Both the position numbers and the translations under genes were made by a program. A DNA stretch of 40,275 nt, taken from assembly GCA_029237735.1 (NCBI GenBank), contig JAQZBU010000118.1:1-40275 (forward strand). The letters are read 5' to 3'. Shown piece after piece: positions 1-7,044 of the stretch. Source of the stretch: Ramlibacter sp. (GTDB lineage: Bacteria > Pseudomonadota > Gammaproteobacteria > Burkholderiales > Burkholderiaceae_C). The notes under the pieces are model-generated. The model made no database searches and was not told where the DNA came from. It was given only the letters and a program-made list of their open reading frames with translations. Position 1 is the stretch's first letter. The number at the start of each line of letters is the position of its first letter.

Positions 1-42
1 AACGGTGGCGGCGATGCGGGCGAGGTCGGGTTCTGCATTCAT
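1..42 (-). CDS. ArsR-family regulator, N-terminal fragment (partial)
   Basis: Only the first 14 codons lie in the window; the gene runs off the left edge on the minus strand. The start ATG is at 42 and the peptide reads MNAEPDLARIAATV. This closely resembles the N-terminus of winged-helix ArsR-type repressors, in which a short acidic lead and a 'DLARIAA' helix precede the 'GDPTR' motif. It is divergent from the OsmC-like gene, with about 88 bases between the two starts, an arrangement that fits a repressor controlling its neighbour. Assignment rests on a very short peptide and on context, so the family call is moderate only; the rest of the gene would settle it. Confidence 0.5.
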   Translation of the reverse strand, partial: MNAEPDLARIAATV

Positions 43-45
43 AGT

Positions 46-67
46 TCAATGGTAGCCAAACTATTGA
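46..67. promoter_or_regulatory. candidate operator between divergent ArsR-like and OsmC-like genes
   Basis: An imperfect dyad with arms TCAAT (46-50) and ATTGA (63-67) around a 12-base centre lies just upstream of the minus-strand regulator start. ArsR-type repressors bind such AT-rich dyads. The arms are short, so this is only a candidate. Confidence 0.25.
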
Positions 68-130
68 TGCTCGACAAACCGGTCTGGGCTGGCGACACTC
101 CAATCTTCGACACGCATTCACTGCAGAGAC

Positions 131-595
131 ATGTCCCACTACACCGCGCAAATCCTCTGGCAGCGCAACGGCCTGGACTCCACCGGCAACCGCTACAGCC
201 GGCGCCACCTGATCCGTTTCGACGGGGGCGCCGAGCTGCCGGCTTCGTCGTCGCCCCATGTCGTGCCGCCGCCGCAATCCGACCCGGCGGCCGTGGACCC
301 GGAAGAGATGTTCGTTGCATCGCTTTCCAGTTGCCACATGCTGTGGTTTCTGTCGATCGCGGCAAAGCGAGGCTTCTGCGTCGACAGCTACGCCGACAAC
401 GCCGAAGGCACGATGGAGCGCAATGCGGCGGGCAAGTTGGCAATGACAACGGTGACGCTGCGGCCGCAGGCGATTTTCTCGGGCGAGAAACGGCCCACGC
501 GCGAACAGCTGGACGAACTACACCACCGCGCGCACGAGGAGTGCTTCATCGCGAACTCCGTAACGACAGACGTGCGCTGCGAACCCCAGGACTAG
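131..595 (+). CDS. OsmC family peroxiredoxin-like protein
   Basis: A 154-residue protein of the OsmC/Ohr superfamily, which reduces organic hydroperoxides in the cytoplasm using a pair of cysteines. Cys68 lies in the '[11 protein letters not shown]' helix and Cys139 in 'HEECFIANS', the expected spacing for the peroxidatic and resolving residues. Length and the N-terminal beta-rich half ('[18 protein letters not shown]') match the OsmC subgroup better than Ohr. The ATG at 131 is preceded by a weak purine stretch (AGAGA). The gene ends 4 bases before the next start, so it may be cotranscribed with the two small genes that follow. The ArsR-like gene on the other strand may regulate it; this is inference from position. 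The family call is strong, but the substrate is not known. Confidence 0.88.
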   Translation: MSHYTAQILWQRNGLDSTGNRYSRRHLIRFDGGAELPASSSPHVVPPPQSDPAAVDPEEMFVASLSSCHMLWFLSIAAKRGFCVDSYADNAEGTMERNAAGKLAMTTVTLRPQAIFSGEKRPTREQLDELHHRAHEECFIANSVTTDVRCEPQD

Positions 596-599
596 AACC

Positions 600-941
600 A
601 TGACTATCACCTGCTTCATCCGCTACGAGATCGACCCGTTCCAGCGAGAGGCCTTCCGCCAATACGCGGTGGCATGGGCGGAGATCATCCCGCGCCTGGG
701 CGGTAACCTGCTGGGCTACTTCCTGCCGCACGAGGGCAGCAACTACGAAGCGTGGGGCCTGATCGCGTTCGACAGCCTGGCCGACTACGAGGCGTATCGC
801 GCGCGCCTGAGGCGCGACCCGAAGGCGGTCGACAACTTCACCTTCGCGCAGCGCGAGCGCTTCATCCTGCGCGAGGAGCGACGCTTCACCGAGGTCGTGC
901 CCGAGGCCTTCCAGCGGCCGGCGGTGGGAGCCGCCGCATGA
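600..941 (+). CDS. NIPSNAP family protein
   Basis: A 113-residue protein with the single dimeric alpha-beta barrel layout of NIPSNAP proteins: an N-terminal strand '[24 protein letters not shown]', then '[47 protein letters not shown]', the usual central motif. The C-terminus carries the Phe/Arg-rich segment '[21 protein letters not shown]'. No signal peptide or membrane helix is seen, so it is probably cytosolic. Bacterial members have no settled biochemical role. The stop overlaps the next start as ATGA at 938-941, which implies translational coupling with a second barrel protein of similar size. Confidence 0.85.
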   Translation: MTITCFIRYEIDPFQREAFRQYAVAWAEIIPRLGGNLLGYFLPHEGSNYEAWGLIAFDSLADYEAYRARLRRDPKAVDNFTFAQRERFILREERRFTEVVPEAFQRPAVGAAA

Positions 942-1282
942 TCGCCGTCATCTTCGAAGTCTGGCCGCACCCCGACCACCGCGCAGGCTACCTCGACTGG
1001 GCCGCCGAGCTGAAGAGTGAGCTGGTGAAGATGGACGGCTTTATTTCCATCGAGCGGTTTCAGAGCCTCACCGATCCGGGGAAGCTGCTGTCGCTGCAGT
1101 TCTGGCGCGATGAGTCGTGCCTCACGGCTTGGCGCAACCTGGATGCGCATCGCGCCGCGCAGGCGGCGGGCCGCAAGACGATGTTCAAGGAATACCGGCT
1201 GCGGATCGCCGAGGTGACGCGGGATTACGGGCTCAATGAGCGCGACCAGGCGCCTGCCGATTCACGGGCCGCCCACGGCTGA
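938..1282 (+). CDS. antibiotic biosynthesis monooxygenase-like (ABM) small barrel protein
   Basis: A 114-residue protein beginning [29 protein letters not shown], then '[34 protein letters not shown]' and '[28 protein letters not shown]'. This is the pattern of ABM-type ferredoxin-like barrels, which in known cases are cofactor-free oxygenases or ligand-binding dimers. The start overlaps the stop of the preceding NIPSNAP-type gene (ATGA), so the two barrel proteins are probably made together. The last 21 bases overlap convergently with the 3' end of the transglutaminase-like gene on the other strand. The fold is well supported; a specific substrate is not. Confidence 0.8.
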   Translation: MIAVIFEVWPHPDHRAGYLDWAAELKSELVKMDGFISIERFQSLTDPGKLLSLQFWRDESCLTAWRNLDAHRAAQAAGRKTMFKEYRLRIAEVTRDYGLNERDQAPADSRAAHG

Positions 1283-2176
1283 TTCGCCTGGCCCGGCGTC
1301 CGTCGACAGCGCGTCGTCGCAGTGCACCGGCACGCGGCACACGCCGTCCACGCTTGCGATGGCTTCGATCTCGATCAAGGGCGACTGCCAGTTCACGCTG
1401 CCGAAGATCGATGCGAACGCGGCATCGGCGGCGTCGCGGCCGGTGGCCAGGCGGATGAAGCCCATGGGAATAGCCGTGCCGGAGGGATCGAACAGGTACC
1501 AGCGGTGGCCGACGTAGGCCTCGACATAGGCGTGGAAGTCCGGCGGCCCGAGCTTCGGATCGGCGCCGTAGTCGATGCCGGTGGCGAACCGCGCGGGAAT
1601 GTTCACCGCGCGGCACAGCGCAATCATCAGGTGCGCGAAATCGCGGCAGACGCCCTGCTTGGTGACCAGCGTGTCGCACGCCGACGTGTTGCCGTCCGAG
1701 CTGTTCGACAGGAAATCGACGTGGCGCAGCACCCAGTCGCGAATCGCCTGCACCCGGCCGTAGCCCTGCCACAGGCTGCCGAATTCCGCGAAGGCGAAGC
1801 GGTGCAGGCGGTCGGACTCGCAATAGCGGCTGGGGTAGAGGTAGGGCAGGACCTGCGCGGGCAGGTCGGATATCCACACTTCTTCCAGCGACGCGGGCGC
1901 AGCGCGGTGGTGCGCCAGGTCCACCACGGTTTCGCACGTGATGCGCAGCGGCCCGGTGTCGGCGCGCAGCCGCAGGAAGCGCGCCTGCGTGACCGGCTCG
2001 ATGTAGGTATGCGTGGCCAGAGCGGGGCTGACATGCAGCTGCTCGCTCACCACGCGCTGCTGCGGTGTGCGCGTGGCCTGCACGTTGAAGATGAAGTCGC
2101 AGCCGTCGGCGCGCACGTCATAGCGCAGGTCTGCCTTGTAGCGCAGGCGGATCGGAGGGGTGGCGGCAGATGTCAT
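1262..2176 (-). CDS. transglutaminase-like cysteine protease family protein
   Basis: A 304-residue protein with an N-terminal beta domain of the bacterial transglutaminase N type (residues about 10-100, 'IRLRYKADLRYDVRADGCDFIFNV') and a transglutaminase-like core. The expected triad is visible: Cys177 in 'GVCRDFAHL', His215 in 'FHAYVEAYV' and Asp230 in 'WYLFDPSG'. No signal peptide is present, so it is probably cytosolic. Related proteins are thought to act as proteases or amidases, but no substrate is known. It starts 20 bases after the TauE/SafE gene ends on the same strand, so the two may share a transcript. Its 3' end overlaps the convergent small barrel gene by 21 bases. Confidence 0.87.
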   Translation of the reverse strand: MTSAATPPIRLRYKADLRYDVRADGCDFIFNVQATRTPQQRVVSEQLHVSPALATHTYIEPVTQARFLRLRADTGPLRITCETVVDLAHHRAAPASLEEVWISDLPAQVLPYLYPSRYCESDRLHRFAFAEFGSLWQGYGRVQAIRDWVLRHVDFLSNSSDGNTSACDTLVTKQGVCRDFAHLMIALCRAVNIPARFATGIDYGADPKLGPPDFHAYVEAYVGHRWYLFDPSGTAIPMGFIRLATGRDAADAAFASIFGSVNWQSPLIEIEAIASVDGVCRVPVHCDDALSTDAGPGESAVGGP

Positions 2177-2195
2177 GTACCGCCCATTTTGCGCT

Positions 2196-3011
2196 TCAGC
2201 CGGCCACGCCTTTGTAGAACATGTAAGCCGCGAGCATGTAGAGCAGGGTCGCGAAGATGCGCTTGAGCCTGTCCACTGGCAAGGCGTGCGCCGCCTTCGC
2301 GCCCAACGGTGCTGTGAACACGCTGCACAGCGCGATCACGACCAAACCGGGCAGCCAGATGTAGCCGAATGACGCGGGCGGCAGGTTCTGCACCGACAGG
2401 CCGGCGATTGCGTAACCCGTGACGTTGGCCAGCGCGATCGGGAAGCCCAGCGCGGCCGACGTGGCCACGGCGTTGTGGATCGCGACGTTGCACCAGGTCA
2501 TGAACGGCACGCTGATGAAGCCGCCGCCGGCGCCCACCAGTCCCGACAGGAAGCCGATGAAGCCGCCGGCCGCGAACTGGCCGGCCGTGCCGGGCATCTG
2601 GCGCGTCGGCTTGGGCTTGCGGTTGAGGAACATCTGGGTCGCCGAAAAGCCCACGAATAGCGCGAAGAAGATCGCCAGGAAGGAGCCCTTGAGGAGCGCG
2701 AACACGCCGAGGCTGGAGACGATGCTGCCGGCCACGATGCCCGGTGCCAGGCCCTTGACGAGGTCCCAGCGCACGGCGCCGCGCTTGTGGTGGGAGCGCA
2801 CGCTGGAGACCGAGGTGAAGATGATGGTGGCCATCGACGTGGCGATCGCCATCTTCACCGCCAAGTCGGGCGCCACGCCCTGGTTCGACAGGATGATGGT
2901 GAGAAACGGCACCATCAGCATGCCGCCGCCGATGCCCAGCAGGCCCGCGAGGAAGCCGGTGCCGATGCCCAGCAGGGCGAGTTCGAAAATCAGGAGGGGT
3001 TGCAGAGACAT
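2196..3011 (-). CDS. sulfite exporter TauE/SafE family permease
   Basis: A 271-residue integral membrane protein with the two repeated halves of the TauE/SafE family. Each half opens with the glycine-rich signature: 'FLAGLLGIGGGMLMVPFL' near residues 20-37 and 'FLSGLVGAGGGFISVPFM' near 155-172. About eight hydrophobic helices can be traced. The family exports small organosulfur compounds or sulfite across the inner membrane, but many members are uncharacterised and the substrate here is unknown. The ATG at 3011 directly abuts a 7-bp perfect hairpin (3012-3028) that includes the only Shine-Dalgarno-like bases, so translation may be controlled. It lies downstream of the 6S RNA terminator on the same strand. 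Confidence 0.88.
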   Translation of the reverse strand: MSLQPLLIFELALLGIGTGFLAGLLGIGGGMLMVPFLTIILSNQGVAPDLAVKMAIATSMATIIFTSVSSVRSHHKRGAVRWDLVKGLAPGIVAGSIVSSLGVFALLKGSFLAIFFALFVGFSATQMFLNRKPKPTRQMPGTAGQFAAGGFIGFLSGLVGAGGGFISVPFMTWCNVAIHNAVATSAALGFPIALANVTGYAIAGLSVQNLPPASFGYIWLPGLVVIALCSVFTAPLGAKAAHALPVDRLKRIFATLLYMLAAYMFYKGVAG

Positions 3012-3028
3012 CCTGCGATTCTCGCAGG
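3012..3028 (-). promoter_or_regulatory. hairpin abutting the TauE/SafE start codon
   Basis: Perfect 7-bp arms, CCTGCGA and TCGCAGG, flank a 3-base loop. On the mRNA the 3' arm ends immediately before the ATG at 3011 and contains the only purine-rich ribosome-site candidate (GCAGG). The structure would hide it. Confidence 0.45.
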
Positions 3029-3053
3029 CTCAGCGTTAGCCGATCCCCCATTG

Positions 3054-3079
3054 AAAAAGCCGGATTCACTCCGGCTTTT
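3054..3079 (-). terminator. rho-independent terminator after 6S RNA
   Basis: Stem of 10 bp (AAAAGCCGGA with TCCGGCTTTT), 5-base loop, and a T run on the minus strand. It lies about 16 bases beyond the predicted 3' end of 6S RNA. Because A and T runs flank both sides, it could act in both directions. Confidence 0.75.
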
Positions 3080-3094
3080 CCGTTCAACGAACAA

Positions 3095-3270
3095 GGCGTC
3101 TGCAAGTGCCACCGGACCGGCATCCTGAACCGGGGTTCAGGTGGGCTAGGTCAGCTTGGCTTTGGGTTCATCTAACGCGAGACGATCACGCTAGCCAAGA
3201 GATGTTCCCAGCCCGGGCTCAATGAGCATTGGTTCAAGGAAATATAAAGCCCGGCACGCACTGCAGACAC
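3095..3270 (-). ncRNA. ssrS: 6S RNA
   Basis: 6S RNA binds sigma-70 RNA polymerase by mimicking an open promoter and dampens transcription in stationary phase. The predicted molecule is about 176 bases, the usual size. Its ends pair: GTCTGCAGTGCGTGCCGG at the 5' side matches CCGGTGGCACTTGCAGAC at the 3' side with one bulge, giving the closing stem. A small internal hairpin, CCTGAAC with GTTCAGG, lies in the 3' half, as expected beside the central bubble, and CCTTGAACC occurs in the 5' half. A TACAAT -10 box (3277-3282) is placed 7 bases before the predicted start, and a strong terminator follows. The position directly downstream of zapA on the same strand is the classical proteobacterial location. 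The exact ends are inferred. Confidence 0.8.
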
Positions 3271-3373
3271 GGGTTCATTGTAGGGGCTCGGGCGAGCAGG
3301 TGGGCGCAAAAAAATTTGGCCCACTCACTCGAAAGGGAACTTGACAATCGGGAAAACAGGCGAACTGTGGCGG

Positions 3374-3730
3374 CTAGATCAACCGGCCGTCGTCACCCAG
3401 TGCGGTGTCCAGGCGCTGCAACAGGTTGGCCAGGCGCGGATCATTCAAATCGTGCCCATTGCTGTTGCCCTGCACGGGAAGCTCGGAGTGCGCGAACGAT
3501 GGAGCCTGGACCGGCGGACTGCGGTCGCTGACGTCGAAGGCCAGGTTGAGCGCGGCGAGGACGGCGATGCGATCACGCGCCTTTACCTTGCCTGCATCGC
3601 GGATCTTGCACATGGCGGTGTCGACTTTCTCCACCGCCTCCAGCAGGCGCTGCTCGCCGCCCTCGGGGCAGGCCAGGAGGTAGCTCTGGCCCATGATCTG
3701 GACCTCTAGTTGCTTCATCCTTGCGCTCAT
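3374..3730 (-). CDS. zapA: cell division protein ZapA
   Basis: A 118-residue ZapA-family protein; ZapA binds FtsZ filaments and promotes their bundling at the division site. The N-terminal motif 'KQLEVQIMGQSYLLACPEGGEQRLLEAVEKVDTAMCKIRD' and 'KARDRIAVLAALNLAFDV' are typical of the family, followed by a divergent tail that ends in a short helix ('DPRLANLLQRLDTAL'). The ATG at 3730 overlaps the preceding stop as ATGA, favouring this start; a second ATG at 3718 (MKQLEVQ) is possible. It forms a two-gene unit with the zapB-like gene and is followed by 6S RNA, as in many proteobacteria. Confidence 0.92.
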   Translation of the reverse strand: MSARMKQLEVQIMGQSYLLACPEGGEQRLLEAVEKVDTAMCKIRDAGKVKARDRIAVLAALNLAFDVSDRSPPVQAPSFAHSELPVQGNSNGHDLNDPRLANLLQRLDTALGDDGRLI

Positions 3731-3939
3731 GCGGCGCTCTTGATATCGGGCAGCCGCTCGAGCAACGCGTCCACGCGGGCGCGGGCGGCCGAGAGGCGGG
3801 ACTTGAGGGAGTCGCGTTCGTGCGTGAGCACTTCGACCTGTTCAGTCAGCAGCTTGTTGGTGCGCTGCAGTTCCTCGTAACGCACGAGCAGGCGCTCGAC
3901 GCGTTCCGCAATCTGGTCGATTTGGGAGGCACTGGGCAT
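3727..3939 (-). CDS. ZapB-like coiled-coil protein (TIGR02449-type)
   Basis: A 70-residue protein starting MPSASQIDQIAERVERLLVRYEEL. Nearly the whole length is a coiled coil with a leucine and arginine heptad pattern ('LQRTNKLLTEQVEVLTHERDSLKSRLSAARARVDALLERL'). Small coiled-coil genes of this type sit directly upstream of zapA in beta- and gammaproteobacteria and are usually annotated as ZapB-like or TIGR02449. The frame is open 25 codons further upstream, but that extension has no family character and runs into the riboswitch region, so the ATG at 3939 is preferred. Coupling to zapA through ATGA suggests a joint role at the division septum; direct evidence for that role is lacking. Confidence 0.8.
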   Translation of the reverse strand: MPSASQIDQIAERVERLLVRYEELQRTNKLLTEQVEVLTHERDSLKSRLSAARARVDALLERLPDIKSAA

Positions 3940-3988
3940 ACGGTGGTAATTGTAGGGTTTTGTGACAGATTTCAATCTAAAATGTCCA

Positions 3989-4209
3989 GCGTTGGTGCTC
4001 GCGGTGTGGTTCACATGCCGCAGTTCAACGGGAAGCAGGAGGCTCGGACCGTTCGCACGGCCTTGGCTAACCTGCGCTGCCCCCGCAACGGTAAGCGGAC
4101 GAATTTCATCGAAATTCCGCTTCCATCATGCAAAGCCACTGGGCGCGCCTGAAACAGCGCGCCTGGGAAGGCGATGGAAACGCCCCGCCAGCCCGGATAC
4201 CGGCCAACA
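3989..4209 (+). promoter_or_regulatory. cobalamin (B12) riboswitch
   Basis: All main conserved blocks are present in order: a GGGAAGC/GGAGGCTCGG segment, the hallmark GCTGCCCCCGCAACGGTAAG near 4073-4093, AAGCCACTGG near 4134-4142, CTGGGAAGGCGATGG near 4163-4176, and the closing box GCCAGCCCGGATACCGGCC (4188-4206). GTTGG (3991-3995) can pair with CCAAC (4204-4208) to close the aptamer. A TAAAAT -10-like box at 3978-3983 would start transcription just before it. The riboswitch precedes btuB, so adenosylcobalamin binding is expected to lower expression of the uptake and salvage operon. Confidence 0.93.
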
Positions 4210-4262
4210 CGGCGGCCGCGCCATTCCTTTTCGGGGAAAGACGCGGCCTTGACGCCCAATGT

Positions 4263-4280
4263 ACTGGCGGGGAAGCCAGT
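4263..4280 (+). promoter_or_regulatory. candidate riboswitch expression-platform hairpin
   Basis: A local hairpin, ACTGGC and GCCAGT around GGGGAA, lies 29 bases before the btuB ATG. Its 5' part, CTGGCGGGG (4264-4272), is also a perfect 9-base complement of CCCCGCCAG (4183-4191), which belongs to the closing B12 box region of the aptamer. The two pairings exclude each other, as expected of a switch. No T run follows, so translational rather than transcriptional control is more likely. The structure is inferred, not shown. Confidence 0.45.
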
Positions 4281-4308
4281 CCGGGTATTGAAACGTGTCC
4301 TTTCCATC

Positions 4309-6255
4309 ATGAACGCTTCGTCTTTTCCCCCGCGCGCCACCGCGCTTTCCCTGGTGCTCGCCGCCGCATGGCCCGGTGCATCCGCGCAGGTTATCGCCCA
4401 ACGGATTTCCCTGCCTGAAACCGTCATCACCGCCACCCGCTTCGCCGAACCGGTGCAATCGCTGCCGCTGGGCGTCAGCGTCATCACTGCCGACGAAATC
4501 CGTGCCTCCGGCGCGGCCACGATCAATGAGGCGCTGATGCGCATCCTCGGCGTCGTCGGCCGGCAGGATTTTTATGGCGGCGGCGAATACAACCTCGACC
4601 TGCGCGGCTTCGGCGGCACGGCCGACAACAACCAGCTCGTCATCGTGGACGGCCTGCGCGTCTCGGAAGCCGATCTCGGCGGCACCCGGCTGGCGGGCAT
4701 CCCGATCGAATCGGTGGAGCGTGTCGAGATCCTGCGCGGCAGCGGCGCCGTGCTGTACGGCGAAGGCGCCACCGGAGGCGTCATCGTCATCACAACCAAG
4801 GCCGGCTCGGATGCGGCACGCCGCAACGCCGCCTCGGTGTACGCCGCGGCGGGCAGCCACAGCCTGCGCGATCTGCGCGCCAACGCGACCGTGTCCGGCG
4901 GCGGCTTTTCGCTCGACGTGTCCGGCCAGAAGCGCGACACCGACAACCACCGCGACAACTTCCGCTCGGAGACCGACGCGCTCTCCGTCACGGCGCAATG
5001 GGCCAACGACTGGTTGCGCCTGGGCGCGCGTGCTGGGCGCGACACGCTCGATACGCGGCTGCCCGGCGCTCTCACGCTGGCACAGTACGAAGCCAACCCG
5101 CGCCAATCCACCAAGCCGGATGACAGGGCCGATATCGATAACCAGCGTGCCAGCGTCTTCGCCGAGACGCAACTGGGCAGCTGGCAGCTGGCCGCTGACG
5201 CGGGGCAGCGCGAGAAGAGCCTCACCAGCCTCAACAGTGGTTTTCCGTTCGACTACGACATCGATGCATCCAGCTACGGCCTGCGCGCGCGCAACCAGGT
5301 GACCGCCGGCGGCGTGCGCAATTTGCTGGTGGTGGGCACGGATTACGCGAAGTGGACGCGCGATGTGCTCGGTGCGTTCGGCTCCACCGCCAACCAGTCC
5401 TCGCGCGCCTGGTACCTCAAGGACGACGTGACGCTGGCCGGTGGCACGCGTCTTTCCGCGGGGTTGCGCACCGAGAAGATCGCCAAGGAAAACACCAACG
5501 CGATTTCCGGCACGAGCGACCGGCAACATGCCTGGGAACTGGGCGTGAGCCATCCGTTCGGGGCGGGCATCACGGCTTATGCGCGCGCCGGCCGCAGCTA
5601 CCGACTGGCCAACGTGGACGAGTTCGGCTACACCTCGCCCGCCACCATCCTCGAGCCGCAGACCTCGCGCGACCTGGAACTGGGGGCGCGCTTCGCCTAT
5701 GCATCGGGCAAGGCGGAAGTGAGGGTGTATCGCAGCCTGCTGGACAACGAGATCGGGTTTGATCCGAACGCGGCCGGGCCGTTCGGCTTTGCCGGCGCGA
5801 ACGTCAACTTCGATCCGACGCGCAGGCAGGGCCTGGAGCTGGACACGAGCCATGCGTTGTCGAAATCCGTCACGCTGCGCGTGAACGCGGCTCTGCGGCA
5901 GGCAAGCTTCCGCTCGGGCCCGTACGCGGGCAACGACGTGCCGCTGGTGCCGCGCAAGACCATCGCCGTACGTGCCGACTGGACGCCCGCCGCTGGACAT
6001 CGGGTGAGCGGCGGAGTCAACTGGGTATCCTCGCAGCATCCAGATTTCAACAACGCTTGCACCATGCCGGCCTACACGATTGGCGACGCGCGCTATGCCT
6101 TCCAATGGCAGAAGGTCGAGCTGTCCCTGGGCGTGAACAACCTTTTCGACAGGAAGTATTTCACGCAGGCCTTCGGCTGCGCAGCCGGTGTCACGGCGGC
6201 CGTCTATCCCGAGCCGGGGCGCACCGTCACCGCGGCCGTACGCTTGCAGTTCTGA
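4309..6255 (+). CDS. btuB: TonB-dependent vitamin B12 outer-membrane receptor BtuB
   Basis: A 648-residue TonB-dependent receptor that imports cobalamin through the outer membrane. A signal peptide (residues 1 to about 26, 'ATALSLVLAAAWPGASA') is followed by a TonB box 'ETVITATR', a plug domain with 'NQLVIVDGLRV' and 'VERVEILRGSGAVLYGEGATGGVIVITTK', and a beta barrel ending in 'TVTAAVRLQF' with the terminal Phe typical of outer-membrane barrels. The length fits BtuB. The ATG at 4309 gives the clean signal peptide but has a poor ribosome site; an in-frame TTG at 4288, about 12 bases after GGGGAAG, is an alternative. The upstream B12 riboswitch and downstream btuF, btuC, btuD and cob genes support the substrate. 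Confidence 0.9.
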   Translation: MNASSFPPRATALSLVLAAAWPGASAQVIAQRISLPETVITATRFAEPVQSLPLGVSVITADEIRASGAATINEALMRILGVVGRQDFYGGGEYNLDLRGFGGTADNNQLVIVDGLRVSEADLGGTRLAGIPIESVERVEILRGSGAVLYGEGATGGVIVITTKAGSDAARRNAASVYAAAGSHSLRDLRANATVSGGGFSLDVSGQKRDTDNHRDNFRSETDALSVTAQWANDWLRLGARAGRDTLDTRLPGALTLAQYEANPRQSTKPDDRADIDNQRASVFAETQLGSWQLAADAGQREKSLTSLNSGFPFDYDIDASSYGLRARNQVTAGGVRNLLVVGTDYAKWTRDVLGAFGSTANQSSRAWYLKDDVTLAGGTRLSAGLRTEKIAKENTNAISGTSDRQHAWELGVSHPFGAGITAYARAGRSYRLANVDEFGYTSPATILEPQTSRDLELGARFAYASGKAEVRVYRSLLDNEIGFDPNAAGPFGFAGANVNFDPTRRQGLELDTSHALSKSVTLRVNAALRQASFRSGPYAGNDVPLVPRKTIAVRADWTPAAGHRVSGGVNWVSSQHPDFNNACTMPAYTIGDARYAFQWQKVELSLGVNNLFDRKYFTQAFGCAAGVTAAVYPEPGRTVTAAVRLQF

Positions 6256-6270
6256 CACAAAGGAATTTGA

Positions 6271-7044
6271 GTGCCGCACTTCGACCTGCCCCGCGGACCG
6301 CAGCGGATCGTCTGCCTCACCGAGGAGACGACCGAGTGGCTGTACCTGCTGGGGCAAGAGGATCGCATCGTCGGCATTTCCGGCTACACGGTGCGCCCGC
6401 GGCGCGCGCGCGAGGAAAAGCCCAAGGTCAGCGCTTTCCTCAACGCGAAGATCGACAAGATCCTCGCGCTGCGGCCCGACTGCGTCTTCGGTTTTTCCGA
6501 CCTGCAGGCCGACATCGCCGCCGAGCTGATCCGCAAGGGCGTGGCGATCGAGCAAGCTGCCAAGGCGCTGCCGCGTCGCCCAAAGGTGTACTTCGAGGAA
6601 TGGGACGAGCCGCACATCAGCGCGATCCGCTGGGTGTCGGAGCTCGTGGGCATCGCCGGCGGCGACGACTGCTTTGCGGAACTCGCGGCGCAGCCAATGG
6701 GAAAGGATCGCATCATTGCCGATGGTGCGGAGATCGCACGGCGCAACCCCGACATCATCGTGGGCTCATGGTGCGGCAAGAAGTTCAGGCCCGAAAAGGT
6801 GGCAGCACGGCCGGGATGGGAAGCAGTGAACGCGGTGAAGAACGTGCAGCTATTCGAAATCAAGTCCGCGGACATCCTGCAACCGGGGCCAGCCGCGTTG
6901 ACCGACGGCGTGGAGCAGCTGCACCGCATCGTCATGGCCTGGAGCAAACAGGTGGCCCCCACGCTTGTGGCTGAAGCCGCTGCACTGCCCCCGGAGGGGG
7001 CCGTCCGCGCCTTGGGGCGGCCCGGCGGCGCGGAGTCCCCATGA
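6271..7044 (+). CDS. cobalamin-binding BtuF-like protein without signal peptide
   Basis: A 257-residue protein with the fold signature of periplasmic B12/siderophore-binding proteins: 'RIVCLTEETTEWLYLLGQEDRIVGISGYT', 'ILALRPDCVFGFSDLQADIAAELIRKGV', 'IVGSWCGKKF'. The start is GTG at 6271 with AAAGGA upstream. An in-frame TGA lies immediately before the GTG, so no signal peptide can be gained by moving the start; the protein is predicted to stay in the cytoplasm, unlike the second BtuF-like protein of this operon. Residues from about 228 to the end are encoded by a palindromic repeat that also occurs in cobQ. The family call is good, but its role is open: cytosolic corrinoid binding or trafficking is an inference. 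Confidence 0.82.
   Translation: MPHFDLPRGPQRIVCLTEETTEWLYLLGQEDRIVGISGYTVRPRRAREEKPKVSAFLNAKIDKILALRPDCVFGFSDLQADIAAELIRKGVAIEQAAKALPRRPKVYFEEWDEPHISAIRWVSELVGIAGGDDCFAELAAQPMGKDRIIADGAEIARRNPDIIVGSWCGKKFRPEKVAARPGWEAVNAVKNVQLFEIKSADILQPGPAALTDGVEQLHRIVMAWSKQVAPTLVAEAAALPPEGAVRALGRPGGAESP
6952..7037 (+). repeat. palindromic repeat, copy 1, forming the C-terminus of the BtuF-like protein
   Basis: About 85 bases closely resemble the two units inside cobQ: GCCCCCACGCTTGT, then the palindrome core GCCCCCGGAGGGGGC, then GGGGCGGCCC. It is read in the same frame as the cobQ copies (VAPTLVA...ALPPEGAV...LG), and the host gene stops shortly after it. Confidence 0.75.

Noticed and set aside
3300..3320. 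A/T run near 3309-3315 considered as a zapA terminator
   Set aside because: No convincing GC stem precedes the T run on the minus strand.
4126..6615. Long open frame (829 codons) on the minus strand opposite btuB
   Set aside because: It is the antisense shadow of a high-GC gene; the plus strand encodes a complete TonB-dependent receptor with a signal peptide, plug and terminal Phe, and the antisense translation has no recognisable motif.
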